From Physcomitrium patens (taxonomy: Eukaryota > Streptophyta > Bryopsida > Funariales > Funariaceae): a stretch of DNA of 64,000 bases. Positions 59,563 to 64,000 of this stretch are shown here, in pieces (position 1 is the first letter of the stretch; each line of letters opens with the position of its first letter). Below the pieces are notes generated by a model. That model saw nothing but the letters and a program-made list of their open reading frames with translations, did no database searches and was not told the origin of the DNA. The translations under genes were made by a program, and so were the position numbers. Location of the stretch: assembly GCF_000002425.4 (NCBI RefSeq), contig NC_037261.1, positions 7,182,701-7,246,700 on the forward strand, given 5' to 3'.

Positions 59563-59999
59563 AATACATTATTATTATTATCATTATTTTTATTTTTCTT
59601 CTTTATTGCAATGAAGTTTTGAACAGGAAGTTGAATCTGGTCACATTATACATCGTTCTAAAATGCTTTTTATTCTGATTTGATAAATCAAGCATCATGT
59701 TTGTTCAAATTAAACGAAGCTAATGTTCCCCAGAATACCCAAACAGTAATCCGATTTTTTATAAAAATAAAAAGAAAAACTACACTACCTCGCAACTCCA
59801 GGGCTACTTCTGGAGTAGATTCAGAAGAGTGTCCCTCAAGCATTTCACGTCCTCTAGAGCTGTTAACGATCCCATGTTTTTGATGCTCTTTAATACAGTC
59901 CAACTAAGCAATTGGGCCGCCAAGAAATCAAAGAGAAAGCAGTGTGCGTTAAGTGAAACATATCAAGCACCTTCAAGCGTTGAATCCACGACTCTTTCT

Positions 60000-61590
60000 A
60001 GCTTTTGTGTGATGACAACCTTCTTCTGACGATCCAAGGCAGACCTGAATGTGCGAGTTAAAACATCCAAATTCAAGTTAGTCTTTGCGTAGGTGTCGTG
60101 GATTCAGATCACCTACATGCAAAGGATTTCACCATGTTGTTCGCAATAGGTAGGGACATCCAAAGATGCTTTCCTGATCTGTAACGGATTAAAGAAATTA
60201 CTTTATCTGAGGTTCTGGCTGTGGAAGTCTTTAAAAGTATCTTGTAAATCTTACACGTCTGTCACAACGGAATGGAAGTCATTGCTGCCTGCTGTAGAGA
60301 TCACAAGGCTCTGATTTAGTGCTGATGTGTGTCGTGAAAAAAGAAACAAGGTTTAATGCGATTGGGGATTCATGGGTCAATATCGTGGCTTTGTCCTGGA
60401 GTACAACCACTGTAGCAAAAAAAATTTAAAAACCCGCCCTCTGCACACTCACTCAGCAAGTCTTTTGACGTAAACTCACGTCACGGTAGAGCTGAGTATA
60501 GGGACAAGTTGTCCCTATACACTGCACCGATCGACTTGGTCAGATCATTAATCGGAACCCAGTTCTTGAACAATAGCATGAATACCTTCGAGGCCTTATT
60601 GTCAGTGCAGCTTACCACTTTTTCCTTGAGCAGCCTAGAAGCAAGTTAAGAATAAAAAACCATCTGTGTGTTCCAAGTCTGACCTCCACGTTCCAGCCCT
60701 CGTCAACAAGATTATCTTCTGGACCATTGCAATCACATGTTCCGCGCTCCTAACATAAACAAGGACGTTTGACCCATAGTAATCTAATCCTTAAACAAAA
60801 AGTTGCCGGGTGGATTTGGTACTAGCAAATAAACAGCTGCTTTACTTGAAGGTTGAGTGCAATTACCTCAGATGCCCTGAACAAACCATTCACGTTCGAT
60901 TGACCAGAATGCGATCCGGCATAAATTGAACACAAAAGTAAAGTCACCCTCGAGCTCATTCCTACACACATCATTCGCTGCTCAATGCACCCAGCACCTT
61001 TCATAGCATGGAAAATGTGGGTGATGCATTTGGTTTTGCCAAGAAGTTACCGTATGAAGAAGGCAAATCATCTGCCTGTTCCACCAGTATGACGACCAAG
61101 GTTCGAAGAGTTTGAATGGGGAACTGTAAACCTGAACATTCTTCAAAATCGCCGTGATGCATGCATGGGTTGAATCCAAGATGATTTGACTTAACAGACT
61201 CTCGCCTGTTCCCAGGAAAATATCCGCAGAATCCCGCTGCTCATGTGAAACCCTCCCTCACAACCTCCTCTGTATTTTTCGTCAAGGACGTAGTAGCAAA
61301 GATTGTTTGCAGCCCCTACAGAGATGCACAGAACCTTGTCACCATCTGCGATGAAACCCTAATTGTAACCCATTATGATCAAAGTGCAGCCTGCTCTCAT
61401 TTCAAATGTCTAAACGCATTACTAAGATGTGATTCTGGACGTGTACCTCCAAGCAAATTCGAAACAAGTACATTGGAAGTATCTTCGCAGAATCGAAATT
61501 TCCATCCGCAACAATCTCGTCGAAACCACTTGGTATTTCAGCCTCACCAGACGTGGTCCCAAATGTACTGATACGATTTTCTCATGCAGA
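60000..61590 (-). pseudogene. Broken coding remnants of an unidentified gene, minus strand
   Basis: Minus-strand stretches with strong protein character appear in order from high to low coordinates. They include GEAEIPSGFDEIVADGNFDS (about 61540), SNHLGFNPCMHHGDFEE then LRTLVVILVEQADDLPSSYG (about 61190-61060), LFKNWVPINDLTKSIGAVYR (about 60550), KASLDVPTYCEQHGEIL (about 60160) and TRTFRSALDRQKKVVITQKL (about 60040). Some ends look like splice sites, but stops and frame changes separate the pieces. I do not recognise the family. It could be a multi-exon gene with many short exons or a pseudogene; interruptions inside otherwise good blocks favour the latter. Confidence 0.35.
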
Positions 61591-62877
61591 CTCCTAATGC
61601 CTAATCTTAAACCTAAACATCCCTCCTCCTAAATCTCATAACCTCTATTTTCAAAAATTTCCACCACACTACCAAATGAGCTAAAACAAAAAGGTATAAT
61701 TCACGACATGAGCTCTCTCGACTTCCAAGAGTCTACCAAAGGAAGCAACTCCATAACCATCCAAAATAAACCCCGCGTTCAACCTCCGCTATGATCTTCC
61801 AACAAAAGTCAATGCCACTCCGAATGAAACCTGGCATCCTAGGTCCTTCTCGAAGACGGGTAGCAACATCACCGTTGCGTCCAAAATCTCGAATTCTGCG
61901 AAAAGCCGGCAACAAATCCGCAGAAATATGGAAAAAGCTCACCAGCACGTGAGCTATCAAGACGAAATCGGCTCTAGATTTCAAGCAGCTCAGCTCGTCG
62001 AACGCAACTACACCGCAATGACCGCAACCACTGTAGAGATGGAGGTCGGTGATAATAAATGCTGGGAGCGCACCGACTACGATTTTGATGGGCAGGCAGA
62101 GGATGACGGGATTCGGTGCTGTGAATGCGGCGATTCCAAAGCTGCGCGGCGCCGAGCTCGCAAGTTCGAGGCCCTCCCGGGAAAACGAGGAGGACCAAGT
62201 GGGGCCGACGTGGACCCACTAATCCCTCCACGTGTGCAGGGCAATCGGCCCTCCAGCTTCCGAGGCCACTCCTGTGACCGAATGCATCAATTCCTGCCAC
62301 GTCGGATTAATTCCATTCCTCTACTTTTACTTTACCGCGGATGGTTCCTTAAAGAGAAAATTTCAAAACTACCCCTGGAACATAAAGAATACATCCTATT
62401 CTTGATAATAGCACACATACCCCTCAATTTTGTCATAATTTTTAAATCTATCTGTGTCTGATAATTTATCACAAAATTTCCGATTTTACATTCAAATGGG
62501 CCCAAGCCGCGTGCACTGCGGCCCTTTTCTGTTGTTTTCGTCCGTTTCTGCAGTTCTCTCCCAAACATTGTGCTGTGGCTAAGGTTGCCTGCCGCGGTCC
62601 TCGCTGCCACCACCACCCTGCTCTCACCTCCCGCAGCATCCCGTCCTCCGTCGCTTCCTGCGGCTCTCTCTCCCCGCACCACAGCATCTAGTGGTTTCTC
62701 GAGTTGCAGGTAATATTCACTTAACTTTGGAACATCACAACAATTCTCAAAATCCTGAGGAGCGATACACAACTTTTGGATCTCAGGTGACACATGTATT
62801 GCAATTGATGTATCTCATTGTGATAGTTCATGTTTGCATCCTATTGTCAATGTGCCTAGCCAACTCTTGTCAATTAA
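61591..62877. other. GC-richer region, unassigned
   Basis: Contains a plus-strand frame 61928-62461 (MEKAHQHVSYQDEIGSRFQA...RCCECGDSKAARRRARKFEA) and an overlapping minus-strand frame 61974-62300; neither shows a family signature and I cannot choose between them. A CACGTG G-box-like site lies near 61946 and an ACGTG core near 62229. The 62500-62710 stretch is pyrimidine-rich and ends in a good donor-like GCAG|GTAATA, fitting a leader exon for the frame at 62878. Confidence 0.3.
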
Positions 62878-64000
62878 TGGCAGCCTCAAACTCAGAAAAT
62901 TGCAAGCATCACGCCACCTGTTTCTATTGCCACAAGTAGAAACCAAGCCCTTGGAACCAGAATTAAAGCTTTCATGCATAAGCGAAACAGCTCCATTGAG
63001 GTTGAAACTGTAACCCTCATTCGGGCTGCAACCTCCGAACCAAGTGAGATTGATGGTGGCAGCACTGATATCATAGAAATGCCCTCTAACATTCCTTCTG
63101 GCTCCTTCTCAATTCAATGTCCTGGAAAAGAGGAACCCTCGTATTTTATCCCTGATCCTAGGAGAAGATCTAATGCAAAGAAATACAAGGACAGTAGCAC
63201 ACCGTTTTGCAAGGAGAGGGAGGCAATAATGTCCAACTCCAAAGTTAAGACGCCATACATGAGATTCTTAAGGATGAGGAAACCATGTAACATCAGCAAG
63301 ATCTATTTCATTGAGAAGTCCCGTGCTGACAGAGAGGCTACCATGACTGATCACTCCGGGTACCCCAGCAGCATGGAGCATTTCTCGGAGGTGAAGGTGT
63401 GCACTGACTCTTTAAAGACAAATATGCAGCTGTTCCCTGACATGGCATACGTTGTGCACAACATCGTTCATGAGAAGACCATTATTGACAGTTGTAACGC
63501 AACCACTCAACTTCAGGATAACAGCCAAAAACAGATAGTCGGAAAGGATTTTGCAGAAAACCTCAGTTTCTCAAAATTGCAAGACGAGGTGACACTCAGA
63601 CATGGGTGCAGGTCCCAGAGTGCGACAGCACCAATGCCTCCGAAGTAGTACTCTAAGAATAATTCATGGTTGGGCAATTTCAAACTCACCAAGTGGCCTA
63701 AGAAATCAAGAAAAACCATGGTTAGCGAGCAGGATCATGTTTCAGTCGACAACTTAGAACACGACCCAGCTTCATTGCCTCGGTTTGAACAAGAGTTTGT
63801 GGATCCAAGTGACACTTCCACCACCCTGTCGATTAGGAAAGAGCGCCCACAGATAGATCTGAAAACGGCTCTCCTCCAAGAGTAATCTCCTTTGACAGGA
63901 TCCTTGCTTGAAAATCACCGCAGCATCCTTGCCTCCGGTCGTCCTGTCAGCGGTAGCCAATCTTGCAGACAAGATGCCAGTATTCTCATGAATGTCAACA
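62878..64000 (+). pseudogene. Long unidentified frame with two stops, runs off the window
   Basis: Open in one frame from 62878 to the end apart from TAG at 63646 and TAA at 63883. An acceptor-like AATGGCAG lies at the start, so the segment may be an internal exon. Readable parts include TSRNQALGTRIKAFMHKRNS, TDIIEMPSNIPSGSFSIQC, FIPDPRRRSNAKKYKDSSTP and KLTKWPKKSRKTMVSEQD. It is a hydrophilic, Ser/Lys-rich protein with no transmembrane segment and no domain I know. Both stops are one transition from Gln codons, suggesting recent loss of function. A start at Met 62974 would give a 224-residue protein ending at the first stop. Confidence 0.4.

Noticed and set aside
1..64000. tRNA, rRNA or CRISPR loci
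   Set aside because: No cloverleaf-like, rRNA-like or spacer-repeat pattern was noticed; a CRISPR array is not expected in a plant nuclear genome.

Overview
This window reads as nuclear DNA of a land plant. Compact GC-richer gene islands with short GT-AG introns are separated by long, very AT-rich stretches full of decayed LTR retrotransposons and (TA)n microsatellites. Gene families (CrRLK1L receptor kinases, plant THIM, PRA1.H-type PRA1, TFIIA small subunit) are plant ones. The base composition and the Ty3/gypsy chromovirus content suggest a moss (Physcomitrium-like); that species guess is inference.

Layout. 1-1341: 3' half of a CrRLK1L receptor kinase whose start lies outside the window. 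2100-3600: remnant of a MenC (PHYLLO-type) coding region. 6207-8989: second, complete CrRLK1L gene, nearly identical to the first across the transmembrane/kinase region (tandem duplication). 12140-13461: three-exon hydroxyethylthiazole kinase (THIM). 17338-17866: coiled-coil pseudogene. 20914-22709: five-exon PRA1 family gene. 23759-25533 (minus): Gag1-like clamp domain gene, assembled from five small exons. 31858-32692 (minus): complete three-exon TFIIA gamma gene. 37326-37694: single-exon orphan protein with a hydrophobic segment. 38291-42440 (minus): decayed Ty1/copia-like element. 43977-57935: a complex of three related Ty3/gypsy chromoviruses. 60000-61590 (minus): broken coding remnants. 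62878-64000: long frame with two stops running off the window end.

The retrotransposon complex is the most interesting part. A nearly intact chromovirus (45760-52048) with two 495 bp LTRs has inserted into the integrase region of an older relative, whose halves lie at 43977-45759 and 52049-53438 and can be rejoined in frame. A third relative follows at 54001-57650. The young LTR carries a dense array of heat-shock-element motifs just upstream of a TATA box. The leader between 5' LTR and gag holds a duplicated pair of stem-loops with a shared loop, and one pair of stems shows a compensatory base-pair change. Downstream of the pol chromodomain there is a small extra ORF, also recognisable in the older relative and so apparently conserved between diverged elements. 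The premature stops of the young element can each be explained by single transitions, as expected for decay of methylated DNA.

The host genes do not form a pathway: two receptor kinases (cell-wall/growth sensing), thiamin salvage, membrane trafficking, basal transcription and an uncharacterised clamp-domain protein, each with its own promoter region.
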